DNA from: Rhodospirillales bacterium
Lineage (GTDB): Bacteria > Pseudomonadota > Alphaproteobacteria > Reyranellales > Reyranellaceae
DNA length: 49,513 nt
Assembly (NCBI GenBank): GCA_947466085.1
Contig: CANIEC010000015.1
Location: forward strand, 1 to 49,513
Reading direction: 5' to 3'
A program made the position numbers and the translations under genes. This document shows, piece after piece, positions 8,309 to 16,853 of the stretch. Every line of letters starts with the position of its first letter. The first letter of the stretch is position 1. The notes under the pieces are model-generated. The model ran no database searches and had not been told where the DNA came from. It worked only from the letters and a program-made list of their open reading frames with translations.

Positions 8309-9004
8309 CTAGACGCCCATGCCGACCGTGACGGGTATCGAGCGCAGGTGGCTCTTGACCTTCTTCACGCCGGGAACGTTCTCTGCCGCCACGCGGTAGG
8401 CCTTCCGGACGTCCTCGCCGCCGACGAAGCCCCAGAGATGGACCACGCCGTCACTGACGACGACATTGACGGGCCACCGCGACTTCCAGGCCTGCTTGTC
8501 GAACGCTTCGGCCACGGCCTGGCGGAGCTTCTTGTCGTCGGGCAGTCCGCCGGCACTGTCCGGCTCGCGCGAGAGCAGCGCGCCGAGAATGTTGGCGCGG
8601 CTGACGATGCCAACGAGCTTGTTGTCCCGCACGATCGGGATGCGCTTGACGCGGTGCTTCTCGATCAGCTCGACCAGCTCGCCCAGCGTGGCCTCGTCGC
8701 TGGCCGTGACGACCTCGCGGGTCATGACGTCCGCGACATTGCGGGCGTGCGACGTGACGTAATCCCGGGCGACCGTCGCTTCGCTGTCGAGAAGACGCAA
8801 CAGCCACGACTTGCGCGGTGACGTCTCCAGCTCGGCGCGATGGATGAGGTCGGCCTCGCTCACGATACCGAGGACGTTGCCCTGGTCATTGACGACCGGT
8901 GCCGCGCTTACGCCGGCGCCCAGCAGCAGTTCGGCGGCATCGAACACCGTTTCCTTGACGTTCACGCAGACGATGCTCTCGGTCATGATGTCCTTGGCGC
9001 GCAT
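8309..9004 (-). CDS. CBS-domain pair with C-terminal BON domain
   Basis: A 231-residue cytosolic protein. CBS1 is about residues 1-60 (MRAKDIMTESIVCVNVKETV ... GIVSEADLIHR), CBS2 about 91-145 (DVMTREVVTASDEATLGEL ... GIVSRANILG), and BON about 153-220 (DDKKLRQAVAEAF ... VVVSDGVVHLWGFVGG). Bateman modules bind adenine nucleotides and BON domains bind phospholipid or ligands. Such CBS-BON proteins recur in low-oxygen and stress regulons, and the partner protein is not known. The ATG at 9004 matches the family start. Only a degenerate FixK-like site lies upstream. It ends 10 bp from the convergent YbaY-like gene. Confidence 0.88.
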   Translation of the reverse strand: MRAKDIMTESIVCVNVKETVFDAAELLLGAGVSAAPVVNDQGNVLGIVSEADLIHRAELETSPRKSWLLRLLDSEATVARDYVTSHARNVADVMTREVVTASDEATLGELVELIEKHRVKRIPIVRDNKLVGIVSRANILGALLSREPDSAGGLPDDKKLRQAVAEAFDKQAWKSRWPVNVVVSDGVVHLWGFVGGEDVRKAYRVAAENVPGVKKVKSHLRSIPVTVGMGV

Positions 9005-9064
9005 TTCCCGGTTCCTTTCGTTCGATCTGTTGACGCACGCTCGCCCAGGGAGCGTCCGGGTGCA

Positions 9065-9078
9065 TTGCGCCATGTCAA
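9065..9078. promoter_or_regulatory. Weak FNR/FixK-like site (7 of 10)
   Basis: TTGCGCCATGTCAA. The left half is poor (TTGCG), the right half is GTCAA. It is listed only because the centre is 67 bp from the CBS-BON ATG, matching the spacing of the good boxes. Confidence 0.3.
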
Positions 9079-9102
9079 ATCACGGCACCGGCGCGCCGCC
9101 GG

Positions 9103-10086
9103 TCAGGGCACCAGGACCGCCGCGCCCTGGAAGGCGCCGGAACGCAGATCGGAAATTGCCTGGTTGGCAGACGCCAGCGGGTAGACGGTCGTCGTCGTCC
9201 TCACCGGCACCAGCGGCGCCAGCGCCAGGAACTCCCGCGCATCCTCGCGCGTGAGGTTCGCGACTGAAAGAAGCTGGCGCTCCTCCCAGAGCAGCCTGTA
9301 GGGAAACGAGGGGATGTCGCTCATGTGGATGCCGCCACAGACCACGCGCCCGCCCTTTCGGACGACCTTCAGCGCCGCCGGTACGAGGTCGCCGACCGGC
9401 GCGAACAGGATGGCCGCATCGAGGGGATGGGGCGGGCTCTGGTCGGAGCCGCCGGCCCAGAACGCTCCCAGCGAACGCGCATGCGCCTGTGCCGCACAAT
9501 CTCCCGGCCGGGTGAAGGCATGGACTTCCCGCCCCTGCCATCGGCAGACCTGGGCGATGATGTGGGCGGCGGCGCCGAAGCCATAGAGGCCGATCCGGTG
9601 CGCTTCGCCGCAGAGCTTGAGGGACCGCCACCCGATCAGTCCGGCACACAGCAGCGGCGCCGCGGCCACCGGGTCGTCGAAGCCCTTCAACGCGAACGAG
9701 AAGTCCGAACTGGCCACGACGTGCGTCGCGAACCCGCCATCCCGGGTGAGGCCGGTGAAGACCGGCCGGTCGCACAGATTCTCCCTGTCCGCCGCACAGT
9801 AGGGACAATGGCCGCATGTCCCGCCGAGCCACGGCACGCCGACGCGCGTGCCCAGGCGAGCGGTCGGCACGCCCGTCCCCACCGCTTCGACGATCCCGAC
9901 GATCTCATGCCCGGGCACGATCGGATGTCGGATTCCCGGAAGATCGCCGTCGAGGATATGGACATCGGTGCGGCATACGCCGCAGGCCTCGACCCTGATG
10001 AGCAGGTCGCCGGGGCCGGGCCGGGGGTCGGGCCGCTCCTCGAGCTGGAGCGTCCCTCCGGGGGAAGAGAGAACCATGGCCTTCAA
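9103..10086 (-). CDS. Zinc-dependent alcohol dehydrogenase (MDR family)
   Basis: A 327-residue medium-chain dehydrogenase that would interconvert alcohols and aldehydes with NAD(P). The catalytic-zinc region is CGVCRTDVH with GHEIVGIVEAVG. The structural-zinc cysteines are CGHCPYCAADRENLC. A Rossmann motif GLYGFGAAAHIIAQV follows. The start is a TTG at 10086 (family start MKAM), with GAGGGAG just upstream; the only nearby ATG (10077) would remove three conserved residues. A perfect FixK-type box is centred 94 bp upstream. It may act in mixed-acid or alcohol metabolism when oxygen is limiting, but the substrate is unknown. Confidence 0.88.
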   Translation of the reverse strand: MKAMVLSSPGGTLQLEERPDPRPGPGDLLIRVEACGVCRTDVHILDGDLPGIRHPIVPGHEIVGIVEAVGTGVPTARLGTRVGVPWLGGTCGHCPYCAADRENLCDRPVFTGLTRDGGFATHVVASSDFSFALKGFDDPVAAAPLLCAGLIGWRSLKLCGEAHRIGLYGFGAAAHIIAQVCRWQGREVHAFTRPGDCAAQAHARSLGAFWAGGSDQSPPHPLDAAILFAPVGDLVPAALKVVRKGGRVVCGGIHMSDIPSFPYRLLWEERQLLSVANLTREDAREFLALAPLVPVRTTTTVYPLASANQAISDLRSGAFQGAAVLVP

Positions 10087-10173
10087 GGAAGGACTCCCTC
10101 TTCCTTCGGAGTGACGGCCCTCAGGCGGCCTTTGGTTGCAGGTCCCTGATACCGGCGTCCGCGCCGTGGCGAC

Positions 10174-10187
10174 TTGATCAGGATCAA
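10174..10187. promoter_or_regulatory. FNR/FixK-type box (perfect, 10 of 10)
   Basis: TTGATCAGGATCAA. It is a perfect TTGAT-N4-ATCAA, centred 94 bp before the TTG start of the alcohol dehydrogenase at 10086. Confidence 0.85.
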
Positions 10188-10309
10188 TCCATGCCCTCGC
10201 CGTCCGCAGTCACAACGGCGAGACTCACGCCGAGCGACACGGCGGCCGCCCCAAACCCTGGATAGAAGAACTCTTCGCTGAGCACGGCGTCGCCCAGCTG
10301 CGCCAGGTC
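10184..10309 (-). other. In-frame ORF tail after the 10310 stop, possible EamA-type transporter remnant
   Basis: Directly after the TGA of the monooxygenase gene, the same frame stays open for 41 codons: LAQLGDAVLSEEFFYPGFGA then AAVSLGVSLAVVTADGEGMD and a stop inside the FixK box. The hydrophobic part resembles the last helix of EamA/DMT transporters. It has no start of its own. It is probably a remnant rather than a functional extension. Confidence 0.25.
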
Positions 10310-11614
10310 TCAGAACTCCAGCAGATTGTCCCGCAGGTGCTTGTGTGCGTACTGCTTGCGGGTCACGCCGCGGCGCTGCAGTTCCGGCACCAGACCGTCG
10401 CAGACTTCCATGATGTAGCGGCGGTCGAAGTAGCTGTTGAAGATCAGGAAGCCGTCGCCCCCCACCTCCTGCATGATCTCCGCCATCAGGCTGGCGACAT
10501 AGTCGGGCGTGCCGGTGAAGTCGATGCCGCCCTTGCGCGAATAGCTCTGCAGGATCGAGCGCGGGGTCTTGCCGATCCATTTGGCGAGCGACGACTGATG
10601 GCCGTTGGTCGTGAGATGCGACGGCAACGGCTGGTCGAGGTCGAACTTCGAGAAATCGATGCCGGTCAGACGCGACATGCCCGACAGATGCAGGTCGAGA
10701 TGCTTCTCGGCTTCGGCGGCTTCCATCCGTGAGCGGTCGCGCGCCGCCTCCATGCTGACGTCGATGATCGGATGGGCCAGGAACAGCACCTTGATGTCGT
10801 CGGGATTGCGGCCGTGTTCGAGCGCCTGCTTCCGGACCTTGTCGCGATAGGCCTTCATGCTTTCGATGCTGCCGCCGCCCTCGGTGATGATGGTGTCGGC
10901 CCAGCGCGACGCGAACTGCTGGCCGCGCGGCGAACCACCGGCCTGGCAGATCGGAACGCGCCCCTGCGGCGAGCGCGGTGCGTTGATCGGGCCCCGCACT
11001 TTGAAATACTTGCCCTCGTGGTTGATGGGATGGACCTTCGAGCCGTCGGCGAACATCGGCTTCTCCCGATCCAGGACGACAGCATCCGGCTCCCACGCCT
11101 CCCACAGCTTCGTCACGATGTCGGCGAACTCGTCGGCCACATCGTAGCGCTCGTCATGCGGCCGGTGCTTCTCGTGGCCATAGTTCTGCGCCGCGCCGTC
11201 GTTGCTGCCGGTCACGCAGTTCCAGCCGATGCGGCCCTCGGTCGTATGATCGAGCGAGTTGACCAGGCGCGCCAGCAGGTAGGGCGGATACTCGGAGACA
11301 GAGAGCGTCGGCACGAGGCCCACCGTCTTGGTCGCCATGGCGAGATACGGCACCAGCACTGCCGGATCGAGCTTGGGCGCACTCGCCGCGTACTGCAGGT
11401 ACGAATTGTGCGAGCCCTGGTAGGTGTAGGGCACGTTCGAGCTGTCCTCGATGATCATGTAGTCGAAGCAGGCCCGGTCCATGCCCTTCGCCAGATCGAC
11501 GAAGATGTCCGGCATCATCCAGCGATTGAGGTCGCTGCCGGGAAACTGGCTGCGCCAGCTCTTCGGGCCATAGCCCTGCGACAGGAACCACGCCAGATGG
11601 AACGGCTTCTTCAT
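10310..11614 (-). CDS. NtaA/SnaA/DszA-type FMN-dependent monooxygenase
   Basis: A 434-residue luciferase-like TIM-barrel enzyme of the NtaA/DszA/SnaA group (two-component FMNH2-dependent monooxygenases acting on chelators, sulfur heterocycles or similar compounds). Diagnostic stretches are the N-terminal HLAWFLSQGYGPKSWR, SLDHTTEGRIGWNCVTGSND, the YDVADEFADIVTKLWEAWEPDA block, and KYFKVRGPINAPRSPQGRVP with QAGGSPRGQQFASRWAD. Length is typical. No flavin reductase partner is nearby. No FixK-type box precedes it, so it looks like a non-regulon gene lying between regulon genes. The substrate is unknown. Confidence 0.85.
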   Translation of the reverse strand: MKKPFHLAWFLSQGYGPKSWRSQFPGSDLNRWMMPDIFVDLAKGMDRACFDYMIIEDSSNVPYTYQGSHNSYLQYAASAPKLDPAVLVPYLAMATKTVGLVPTLSVSEYPPYLLARLVNSLDHTTEGRIGWNCVTGSNDGAAQNYGHEKHRPHDERYDVADEFADIVTKLWEAWEPDAVVLDREKPMFADGSKVHPINHEGKYFKVRGPINAPRSPQGRVPICQAGGSPRGQQFASRWADTIITEGGGSIESMKAYRDKVRKQALEHGRNPDDIKVLFLAHPIIDVSMEAARDRSRMEAAEAEKHLDLHLSGMSRLTGIDFSKFDLDQPLPSHLTTNGHQSSLAKWIGKTPRSILQSYSRKGGIDFTGTPDYVASLMAEIMQEVGGDGFLIFNSYFDRRYIMEVCDGLVPELQRRGVTRKQYAHKHLRDNLLEF

Positions 11615-11683
11615 GACTGAGACCTCACGCTACGATGATTGGAAGTGGCCGCGTCCTCGTACGACATGATCCGGCATCCCTGC

Positions 11684-12214
11684 CTAGGCAGCAAGGACGC
11701 TCACCTTCATCGTGGCCAGCTTGCGATAGAGCCGGCCGTGGTGACGCACCGGCCACCAGTCGTAGAGGAAGAGCTGAAGCGGCCGCCACATCGCCACCCA
11801 GCCCAGGATCAGCAGGCCTTCCTGGAAGACCTGCTGGAGGGGTGCGGGCGTGATCGAACCGGCGAGCTGGCGGAGCAGGATGCAGACCGCCAGGAAGGCC
11901 AGGCCCATCGCGAGGGCGAAGCGGCCCTCGCGAAGCTGGAATCGAATCCGCCGCGCGCTCGCCACCGCACGATAGGAGAAATAGTTGTGAACCGCCTGCG
12001 GGATGTTCGACTGCCGCGCCTGGTCGAGCTGCTCCGGCGGGACCCGGATGACCAGTTCGAGAGGACTCTGCAGCGGATACTCGTCTGCCCATCCGACGAT
12101 GAACTCCTCGGCGTCCCGATCGAGATCCCTTTCATGAAAGGGGGAAGGATCGAGGGAGTTGAAGAGCTGCCGGATGTCGCTGATCCGGATGTCGATGATG
12201 TTCGAGTTAGGCAT
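11684..12214 (-). CDS. Membrane protein of unknown function
   Basis: A 176-residue protein. The N-terminal half is soluble and acidic, with IIDIRISDIRQLFNSLDPSP, FHERDLDRDAEEFIVGWADE and YPLQSPLELVIRVP. Two hydrophobic segments follow at about 100-120 and 130-150, then a basic tail. I do not recognise a named family. No good FixK box is visible within 150 bp upstream. It lies on the same strand as, and downstream of, the L,D-transpeptidase operon but is separated from it by 215 bp containing a tandem repeat. Confidence 0.65.
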   Translation of the reverse strand: MPNSNIIDIRISDIRQLFNSLDPSPFHERDLDRDAEEFIVGWADEYPLQSPLELVIRVPPEQLDQARQSNIPQAVHNYFSYRAVASARRIRFQLREGRFALAMGLAFLAVCILLRQLAGSITPAPLQQVFQEGLLILGWVAMWRPLQLFLYDWWPVRHHGRLYRKLATMKVSVLAA

Positions 12215-12361
12215 GGCTCCCTCCGGCGCTGCTGCGCGGCAGCGCTGACGAATACGCGATCAGCTCGGCAGGCTGCTGGAACAGGGCTTTTTGCAGGGAC
12301 CGGCAAGAAACATCCACCCGCCTACGGTACCAGGATACCTGAACAGGGGGCTGCGGCATTG

Positions 12362-12402
12362 ATTTCGTTGGATTCGTTTATTTCGTGTATTTCGTTTATT
12401 GG
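12362..12402. repeat. 9-bp tandem repeat, four and a half units
   Basis: Consecutive units ATTTCGTTG, GATTCGTTT, ATTTCGTGT, ATTTCGTTT and a partial ATTGG run from 12362 to 12402. The tract is strikingly AT-rich for this GC-rich window and lies in the 215-bp gap between two minus-strand genes. Confidence 0.7.
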
Positions 12403-12429
12403 CCAAGGCCCGGCTCTTTCAACGGCCTG

Positions 12430-13188
12430 CTAGATCGGGCCCAGGCAGAACCCGCGAGTGACCTCCTCCGGCGCGGCGGCAGTTTGCGACCGGTAGATGT
12501 CGGGATACTCGACGAGGCGGCCGTCATCCTCCGGGAACCGCGTGCGATACACCAGCGCCACGGGAATGTTTGTCGCCAGGCTCTCCCGGTGCGTCCCGCC
12601 GCGCGCGATCGACCGCTCGATCTCGACCTCCGTCACGTCGAGCGCCCAGGCGGCCAGGGCACGGGCCTTCTCCACGCGCACGCATCCGTGACTGAAGGTG
12701 CGCACCGGTCGCTCGAAATATCTCCGGTCATTGGTGTCGTGCAGGAAGATCAGCTGATCGTTGTCGAGTTCGAACAGGATCCGACCGAGCGGATTCTGTG
12801 GCCCGGGCGGCACGTGACGCGCGCCTTCCCAGCGCACCATGGCAGGCGTCGGCGTCCAGGACGGGTTGAACGTGACCGCCCAGATCGCCGTCGACAGTTC
12901 GGGCGTAGGGGTCGAGGGTCGGCCGACGACGACGCGGCTGCGCAGGATCGGCTTCCCGTCCTGCAGCGCCACGAGCTCGAACGACGGAATGTTGACCACG
13001 ACCAGCCTGCCGCGCGGCGGCACGGCAATCCCGATTCCCTGCAGGGCCGCCGCCAGATCGGAAACCGGCTGGATGGGCAGACCTGCCGCGACGGGCGCAG
13101 CGGGAGTCGGGTCGGTGGCGCAGCCTGCGATCGCCGACAGCAGACCGAGGACGGCAACCAATCTCCCTAGTGCGAAAGCAGAACGCAT
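12430..13188 (-). CDS. L,D-transpeptidase (YkuD) lipoprotein
   Basis: A 252-residue enzyme forming 3-3 peptidoglycan cross-links or attaching proteins to peptidoglycan. The catalytic signature is TFSHGCVRV, with the upstream FLHDTNDRRYFERPVR conserved in YkuD domains. The N-terminus MRSAFALGRLVAVLGLLSAI is followed by a lipobox IAGC (Cys about residue 23), so the mature protein is lipid-anchored. The ATG at 13188 overlaps the 3' end of the upstream stress protein gene by 22 bp, which indicates translational coupling. It is the last gene of a chaB-like/usp/ldt operon preceded by a FixK-type box at 14299. Confidence 0.88.
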   Translation of the reverse strand: MRSAFALGRLVAVLGLLSAIAGCATDPTPAAPVAAGLPIQPVSDLAAALQGIGIAVPPRGRLVVVNIPSFELVALQDGKPILRSRVVVGRPSTPTPELSTAIWAVTFNPSWTPTPAMVRWEGARHVPPGPQNPLGRILFELDNDQLIFLHDTNDRRYFERPVRTFSHGCVRVEKARALAAWALDVTEVEIERSIARGGTHRESLATNIPVALVYRTRFPEDDGRLVEYPDIYRSQTAAAPEEVTRGFCLGPI

Positions 13189-13994
13189 CGGCCGCCCGAA
13201 AGGAGCTCGCTCGTGATTCCGCCGAGCGCCCAGTGTCCCTGGCGATTGTGTCCGTAGGCGCCCGCCACGATCACGTCGGCCTCGTAGGTCCGTGCCAGAT
13301 CCGAGAGCTGCGATGCATTCGCCATCTCCGCCGCGACCACCTTCTCTTCCGCCGCAATGCCGTGGCGCGCCAGCCAGCGAGATACCCGCGCGACGCTCTG
13401 CCAGGCCGCGGCATGCGCGTCCGTCGCGTGGATTTCGACGATGAGGACGTTCCGGGCCTTGGCCAGCAGCGGCAGCGCATCGCAGACGGCCCGCCGCGCC
13501 TCGCGCGTATCCTTCCACGCGACGAGGATCCGGTCGAACTTCGCGGTCCGCGAGGACTCCGGCACGAGCATGACCGGGCGCCCCGCCTGCATTACCAGAT
13601 CGCACAGGTCGGGCTGCCGGGTCGCATCGGGCAGTTCGCCGACCCTGGGCACGCCGGCGACGACGATGTCGGCCGCGGCGGACTCGCGGGCAAGACGCTC
13701 GGAAAGCGGCTCAGTGCTGCTCTCGCCCTGCCAGTCGCCGGCATGGTCGTTCCTCGAGACAATCGCCCGGAAGTCTGCTTCCGACGCCTTGAGATGGCGC
13801 TCGATCTGCCGGCGGTCCTCCTGGAACAGCGCCGCGGGGACCGAATAGTCGCCGCAGATACAGTGGATCGGACGGCAGTAGGCACGCGCCAGCAGCATGG
13901 CATCGAACTGCCGGGCAAGGGCGATCGCCGCGCCGGCCACGCCCTGGCAATCGCGACCGGGCGAGAGTGCCGCCATGACGGCTCTGTATGTCAT
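13167..13994 (-). CDS. Universal stress protein, tandem UspA domains
   Basis: A 275-residue double-domain Usp. The first domain (MTYRAVMAALSPGRDC, about 1-150) is divergent and contains four Cys. The second (FDRILVAWKDTREARRAVCD, about 155-275) ends VAGAYGHNRQGHWALGGITS, which keeps G-2X-G-9X-G but has G in place of S/T. Nucleotide binding is therefore uncertain. Its ATG overlaps the upstream stop as ATGA (13991-13994), and its 3' end overlaps the L,D-transpeptidase start. The pairing with a cell-wall cross-linker suggests envelope hardening during oxygen limitation (inference). Confidence 0.88.
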   Translation of the reverse strand: MTYRAVMAALSPGRDCQGVAGAAIALARQFDAMLLARAYCRPIHCICGDYSVPAALFQEDRRQIERHLKASEADFRAIVSRNDHAGDWQGESSTEPLSERLARESAAADIVVAGVPRVGELPDATRQPDLCDLVMQAGRPVMLVPESSRTAKFDRILVAWKDTREARRAVCDALPLLAKARNVLIVEIHATDAHAAAWQSVARVSRWLARHGIAAEEKVVAAEMANASQLSDLARTYEADVIVAGAYGHNRQGHWALGGITSELLSGGRCVLLSH

Positions 13995-14239
13995 CTTCCC
14001 GCCTCCTCCGGACCCGGCAGTTCGGAGGGCACGTTCGGGTGCCACTGACCGCCCGGCATGGCGTGGTAGTGATGCCTCACGGTCGCCCACGCGGCGCGGC
14101 TGGCATGCTCCTCGCGCCCGGCGTCGCCGGCATGCAGGGCCCAGGTCTCGTTGAAGGCCTCCCGATAGAGGTCCTGCGCTCGCGGCGGAAGCTGCTGGCG
14201 AACCGAGATCGGCAGATTGGCGTTGGAGAGGTAGAGCAT
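13991..14239 (-). CDS. ChaB-family protein
   Basis: An 82-residue protein with the ChaB fold signature: LPISVRQQLPPRAQDLYREA, FNETWALH, then EEHASRAAWATVRHHYH. ChaB was named as a putative regulator of the cation antiporter ChaA, but most homologues have no proven role. The ATG at 14239 fits the family; an in-frame ATG at 14290 would read through the promoter region. A FixK-type box is centred 66 bp upstream. It is the first gene of the operon and overlaps the next as ATGA. Confidence 0.85.
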   Translation of the reverse strand: MLYLSNANLPISVRQQLPPRAQDLYREAFNETWALHAGDAGREEHASRAAWATVRHHYHAMPGGQWHPNVPSELPGPEEAGR

Positions 14240-14298
14240 GAGGGTCGCGACCCGTTTTGTGGCAGCGCTCGACCATGGCCGCGCCGGCACCGCGGCGC

Positions 14299-14312
14299 CT
14301 TGACCTATCTCA
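14299..14312. promoter_or_regulatory. FNR/FixK-type box (8 of 10)
   Basis: TTGACCTATCTCAA. The centre is 66 bp from the ChaB-like ATG at 14239. It also lies just past the 3' end of the P-type ATPase operon (stop at 14325). Confidence 0.65.
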
Positions 14313-14324
14313 ACATCGGGCGCG

Positions 14325-16850
14325 TCAGTTACGCAGGCTGTGCCGCCACCATGGCTTCAAGGCCTCCAGACAAAGAATGAGGCCCACGGTCACGACCAGC
14401 GACACGCCGAGATCGTCGACACGCACCGGGCCGAACTGGAAGAGAGCCATCGCCGGCGGCCAGGTGAGCGCGATCGTCAGCACCCCGGCGACCAGCGACA
14501 GAAGGAACCACAGGAACAGGTTCGGGCGCCGCAGAGCCACAGACAACGACGACGAGAAGGAGCGGTTCACGACGATCAGCCCGACATTGATCAGGACAAG
14601 CGAAGTGAACATGAGGGCGCGCAATTCGTCGGTCGGCATGTCCCGGCCGATGCCCACCACCAGCACGACAGCGAGCGCCACGAGCGCCAGACCGCCTTGC
14701 AGGAGACTGAAAGCCATCATCGAGGGCGACAGCAACCGGCTGTCCGCGGCCCGTGGCGGCCGCTGCATCAGGTCCCGCTCTTCCGCCTCGGCCTCGAAGG
14801 CGATCGAGCAGACCGGATCGATGACCATCTCGAGGAACGCAATGTGGATGGGGCTGAGCATGAACGGCAGGCCGAACAGCAGCGGCAGCAGCGCGAGGCC
14901 GGCGATCGCTATGTGCACCGCCACGATGTACGCGCTCGCCTTCCGGAGATTGTCGTAGATGCGGCGTCCGAGGCGAATGGTCCGCACGATCGAGCCGAAA
15001 TCGTCGTCGAGCAGAACGATGGCGGAAGCTTCGCGCGCAACGTCGGTGCCGCGCCCTCCCATCGCCACGCCGATATGCGCGGCCCGGAGCGCCGGTGCGT
15101 CGTTGACCCCGTCGCCCGTCATCGCCACGACCTCGCCGTCGGCCTTCAGGGCCTGCACGAGGCGGAGCTTCTGCTCCGGCATGATGCGGGCGAACACATT
15201 GGTCGTGCGGATGCACTCGCGCAGGGCGGCGTCGTCCATGTTCTCGAGAGAACGTCCGTCGACGGCCTTGCCGGCGTCGAGGCCCGCGCGCCCGGCAATC
15301 GCGCGCGCCGTGGCCGGATAGTCGCCGGTGATCATGATCACCCTGATCTGTGCCGAGCGGCATTCGCCGATGGCGCCCGGCACGTTCTCGCGCAGCGGAT
15401 CGGCGAATCCCACCAGGCCGAGGAACTCGAGATCGAAGCCCGTCTGCTCCTCCGGCAAGGGACCGTCCGGCAGTCGTCCCCGCGCGACGCCCAGCACCCG
15501 CATGCCTTCGCTGGCCATGTCCTCGACCGCCCGATGCAGCCATGCCTGGCCCGCGGCGTCGAGCCGACAGAGGGCGCCGACGGCCTCGGGCGCGCCCTTC
15601 GTCGCCACGTGCCGGCCGCCATCCTCGTCCTGCCAGACATGGCTCATGGCCAGCAGCGTCGGCTGCAGACCGTAGCGGCGCAGGAGCTTGCCGGCCACCG
15701 TACCGCCGGCCTGGGCTGCGAGGGCTTTTTCCATCGGGTCGGAGGGTTCGGGCGAGCTCGCGCCCCGGGCGGCCTCGATCAGGGTGGCCGCATCGGCATC
15801 TGGTTCGCCATGCCCGGCGCGCCATGTCGCCCCGAGCGTGCGCACCTCCGCCAGGTTCATGCGGTTCTGGGTCATCGTGCCCGTCTTGTCGGAGCACAGG
15901 ACCGTTGCGGCCCCCAGCATCTCGATCGCGGAGGCGCGACGCGTCAGGACCCGCACCCGCGACAGGCGCCACGCCCCCATGACCATGAAGGCCGTGAGCA
16001 CGAGGGGAAACTCCTCCGGCAGGAGAGACATGCCGATGGCGATCCCGCCCAGCACCGCCTGCAGCCAGTCCCCCTGGACGAGTCCGATCAGGAGCACGAC
16101 GGCCAGGCTGGCGACGAGCCCGACCGCGGCAAAGATCCGGACGAGCCGCCGCGTTTCCACCTGCAGACGTGGCGGCTCCGGCGTGATCGCCTTCAGCGAT
16201 TGTCCGATGCGGCCGAGTTCGCTGTTCGATCCGATCGCGCGGACCACCGCAACGCCCTCGCCATGAACGGCAAGAGTTCCCGAGTACAGGTATGGCGTGT
16301 TCTCGCCACCGGGGCGCGCCATGGCGGCAACGGTGTCACCGGCGCTCTTGTTGACGGGGACCGATTCGCCGGTGAGCAGCGATTCGTCGACGACGAGGCT
16401 GCCGGCCGACACGACGACCGCGTCGGCGGGGATGCGATCCCCTTCGAGCACGACGATCGTGTCGCCGCGCACGACCTCCCGGCCCGGGATGCGCAGCCGC
16501 TGTCCGTCGCGGATCACCAGCGCGCGCGGGCTCGCCTGATCGCGCAAGGCCGCCAGGACGCGCTCGCTGCGGGTCTCCTGCACGACCGTGATCAGGACCG
16601 ACAAGGTCGCAAAGGCGAGCAGCACAATCGCCTCGCCGAGATCGCCGAGCAGCAGGTAGATGGCGCCCGCCGCCAGCAACAGCGAGAACATCGGCTCCCG
16701 GAGTACGTCTACGACGATGCGCAGGATGCCCCGGCCATCGCCCATGGGCAGTTCGTTGAAGCCCTCTGCCTGCAAGCGCGCTTGCGCGTCCACCTGCGAA
16801 AGGCCTGCCCGCCACGAGCCCCCCGCCGGCTCGGTCTCAGGTAGCGACAT
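14325..16850 (-). CDS. Cation-transporting P-type ATPase (type II-like)
   Basis: An 841-residue membrane pump. An N-terminal cation-ATPase domain is at 1-80. The actuator motif LLTGES is at 158-163, and the M4 ion-binding motif LLPEEFP at 276-282. The phosphorylated Asp is D321 in CSDKTGTMT. The hinge MTGDGVNDAPAL is near 580-600, and a C-terminal Cation_ATPase_C bundle has about six helices. PEEFP rather than the PEGLP of SERCA-type pumps places it in a less studied type II subgroup; Ca2+, Mg2+ or H+ are possible ions. It is the last gene of the five-gene adh-bgl-glk-ABC-ATPase series, 3 bp after the preceding stop. Confidence 0.88.
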   Translation of the reverse strand: MSLPETEPAGGSWRAGLSQVDAQARLQAEGFNELPMGDGRGILRIVVDVLREPMFSLLLAAGAIYLLLGDLGEAIVLLAFATLSVLITVVQETRSERVLAALRDQASPRALVIRDGQRLRIPGREVVRGDTIVVLEGDRIPADAVVVSAGSLVVDESLLTGESVPVNKSAGDTVAAMARPGGENTPYLYSGTLAVHGEGVAVVRAIGSNSELGRIGQSLKAITPEPPRLQVETRRLVRIFAAVGLVASLAVVLLIGLVQGDWLQAVLGGIAIGMSLLPEEFPLVLTAFMVMGAWRLSRVRVLTRRASAIEMLGAATVLCSDKTGTMTQNRMNLAEVRTLGATWRAGHGEPDADAATLIEAARGASSPEPSDPMEKALAAQAGGTVAGKLLRRYGLQPTLLAMSHVWQDEDGGRHVATKGAPEAVGALCRLDAAGQAWLHRAVEDMASEGMRVLGVARGRLPDGPLPEEQTGFDLEFLGLVGFADPLRENVPGAIGECRSAQIRVIMITGDYPATARAIAGRAGLDAGKAVDGRSLENMDDAALRECIRTTNVFARIMPEQKLRLVQALKADGEVVAMTGDGVNDAPALRAAHIGVAMGGRGTDVAREASAIVLLDDDFGSIVRTIRLGRRIYDNLRKASAYIVAVHIAIAGLALLPLLFGLPFMLSPIHIAFLEMVIDPVCSIAFEAEAEERDLMQRPPRAADSRLLSPSMMAFSLLQGGLALVALAVVLVVGIGRDMPTDELRALMFTSLVLINVGLIVVNRSFSSSLSVALRRPNLFLWFLLSLVAGVLTIALTWPPAMALFQFGPVRVDDLGVSLVVTVGLILCLEALKPWWRHSLRN

Positions 16851-16853
16851 GGT

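Noticed and set aside
12362..12402. CRISPR-like or plasmid iteron array
   Set aside because: Units are only 9 bp, contiguous without spacers, and no cas or replication gene is nearby.
14340..16844. Long plus-strand open frame of 834 codons
   Set aside because: It is antisense to the P-type ATPase, which has all catalytic motifs. The antisense translation is His/Arg/Gln-rich low-complexity sequence typical of GC-rich shadow frames.
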